Below are positions 50,012 through 51,236 of a stretch of 51,236 nt of DNA, piece by piece. The stretch comes from Methanosarcinales archaeon. Its GTDB lineage: Archaea > Halobacteriota > Syntropharchaeia > Alkanophagales > Methanospirareceae. The stretch is from contig JAUWPM010000003.1 of assembly GCA_030611585.1 (NCBI GenBank), positions 1 through 51,236 of the forward strand. The letters run 5' to 3'. Both the position numbers and the translations under genes were made by a program. Numbering within the stretch: position 1 is the stretch's first letter; every line of letters starts with the position of its first letter. The notes under the pieces were generated by a model. That model had not been told where the DNA came from. It saw only the letters and a program-made list of their open reading frames with translations, and searched no databases.

Positions 50012-51236
50012 ATGAAAAAAGCAATGATTATCTCTGTTGGTGGAACGCCAGAACCAATAATAAAAAGCATTAATACTTACTCCCCGGATATAGCTTATTT
50101 TATGCCATCACAATCGTCTATAACACAGATAGGCGAAATTACAGCGAAAACAAGTATCTCACCATCACAGATCAAAACAAAAATTTTGGACGATCATCAA
50201 AGTCTTGTCAGTGCATTTAAAACTGCATCGGAGATAATAAAAGAGCTAAAGGAAGACTATGAGATCTGGATAGATTACACAGGCGGGACAAAGAGCATGT
50301 CTGCGGGTTTGGTAATTGCAGGGCTTAACGAAGGCTGTAAATTTGTTTATGTCGGTGCGGTTAATGATAGGGGTAGGAATAAAGAAGGATTGGGCATTGT
50401 TAAAGATGGTTTTGAAGACGTTCTACCACAGGCGAATCCGTATGAACTATTTGCGAAACCTGAGATCGGTAGGGCAATTGATTTCTTTAACAGCTATCAG
50501 TTTGCTGCTGCTTTGAGCAATTTCGATTCCGCGCTTGAGAAAATCCAGGATGAGGGAGAAAAGGAAAGATTACGAATATTGCGTGAATTAACCGATGCCT
50601 ACTCGTCATGGGATAAGTTTAAGGTTCTTAAAAGCAAAAAGGCGAGCCTCATTAACATTCTTGATAAGAACATGTCTGACCTGAGAAAAATATACAAAAT
50701 ATCAGGAGAGAAAGAGCCAGATTTTGTCAAACAAATAGAGAAAAACATAGCATTTTTGAAATTGCGATTTGGAGATGTAAGATACGCCATAGTAGACCTC
50801 TTAAACAACGCATCGCGCCGAATAGAAGAGGGGAAATATGACGATGCGGTAGCAAGGCTTTATCGAGCAATTGAACTGATTTCGCAGATTAAATTAGCAG
50901 AAGAAGGCTTGAATGATTTATCCGAGAAGAAATTTACGATGGATGACCTGAAAGGTAGAAAGGTGGATATAAGTAGATATGAAAAATATGCAGATGATAA
51001 AGGGAGATTAAAGCTTGGCTTGGAGAACAAATTTAAATTATTGAAAGATCTGGGCTGGAAAGAAGCAGATACAGTGTATTTGGAGAATAACGAATTAAAA
51101 AACCTTCTCCGGAAGCGTAACAACTCGATCTTAGCACATGGTTTGGAGCCGGTGGACAAGGCTACTGCTGAAGATTTATTTGAGAAGGTGCGGGAGTATG
51201 CTACAATTGTTCTTCCAGAGCTGGACGATCTGATGG
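50012..51236 (+). CDS. Csm6-like CARF-HEPN ribonuclease (TIGR02710-type), C-terminus cut by window
   Basis: Absent from the track because it runs off the window; about 408 codons are visible from the ATG at 50012, 1 base after the csm5 stop. The N-terminus KKAMIISVGGTPEPIIKSIN and IDYTGGTKSMSAGLVIAG (about 86-103) form the CARF nucleotide-sensing domain of the Cas_02710 type. A long helical region follows. RKRNNSILAHG (about residues 367-377) is the HEPN R-x6-H-type RNase motif. It should be activated by cyclic oligoadenylate made by the Cas10 of the same operon, causing non-specific RNA cleavage. Confidence 0.88.
   Translation, partial: MKKAMIISVGGTPEPIIKSINTYSPDIAYFMPSQSSITQIGEITAKTSISPSQIKTKILDDHQSLVSAFKTASEIIKELKEDYEIWIDYTGGTKSMSAGLVIAGLNEGCKFVYVGAVNDRGRNKEGLGIVKDGFEDVLPQANPYELFAKPEIGRAIDFFNSYQFAAALSNFDSALEKIQDEGEKERLRILRELTDAYSSWDKFKVLKSKKASLINILDKNMSDLRKIYKISGEKEPDFVKQIEKNIAFLKLRFGDVRYAIVDLLNNASRRIEEGKYDDAVARLYRAIELISQIKLAEEGLNDLSEKKFTMDDLKGRKVDISRYEKYADDKGRLKLGLENKFKLLKDLGWKEADTVYLENNELKNLLRKRNNSILAHGLEPVDKATAEDLFEKVREYATIVLPELDDLM

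Overview
The window is archaeal chromosome, most likely from a methanopterin-using euryarchaeon. ANME-1/Methanophagales, Syntrophoarchaeum or a relative fits best; this is inference. The direct signs are archaeal TFB, an archaeal alanyl-tRNA synthetase, a double-length tRNA-splicing endonuclease, pantoate kinase, beta-RFAP synthase (methanopterin pathway), DUF2111 and DUF1464 proteins, an archaeal 7S (SRP) RNA, and TATA-box promoters with short or absent leaders. I see no tRNA, rRNA, transposase, integrase or CRISPR array.

Layout. 0-3.5 kb: a truncated sugar-nucleotidyltransferase diverges from pantoate kinase, followed by a hairpin-rich repeat element, a zinc-ribbon protein and a pair that reads as a divergent kleisin (ScpA-like) and KITE (ScpB/MAGE-like) protein with no SMC beside it. 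3.6-7.1 kb: a giant secreted DUF11-repeat surface protein with an archaeosortase-type C-terminus. 7.1-9.6 kb: small membrane protein, two YbjQ-like proteins, Yip1 protein. 9.6-16.2 kb: endA, alaS, trkA, a small orphan antitoxin-like ORF, trkH. 16.3-16.6 kb: SRP RNA.

16.7-35.8 kb is dominated by sugar-nucleotide and alpha-glucan metabolism: three GT4 glycosyltransferases, a nucleotidyltransferase with a C-terminal DUF5752-like domain, phosphoglycerate kinase, two GH57 enzymes, a GH15 glucoamylase-type enzyme, a debranching enzyme and a GalT-like protein. Between them lie regulators and small sensors (winged helix, CBS, GYD-like, DUF2111, RHH, roadblock) and tfb. Together they could make and mobilise a glycogen-like reserve and feed it to lower glycolysis. 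36-38 kb holds decayed defence-type genes (SNF2 helicase remnant, frameshifted small ORF) around an intact Fic enzyme.

38-40 kb is a Tat translocase locus with two divergent tatC genes and tatA. The two TatC proteins appear to have lost complementary sets of the conserved functional residues, so I propose an obligate heteromeric TatC; this is my most interesting observation. 40-40.5 kb is a MITE-like hairpin element. 40.5-43.8 kb is beta-RFAP synthase with two DUF1464 paralogues. 44-51.2 kb is a type III-A CRISPR-Cas effector operon (cas10-csm2-csm3-csm4-csm5 and a CARF-HEPN Csm6-like gene cut by the window end), with no cas6, adaptation genes or array inside the window.
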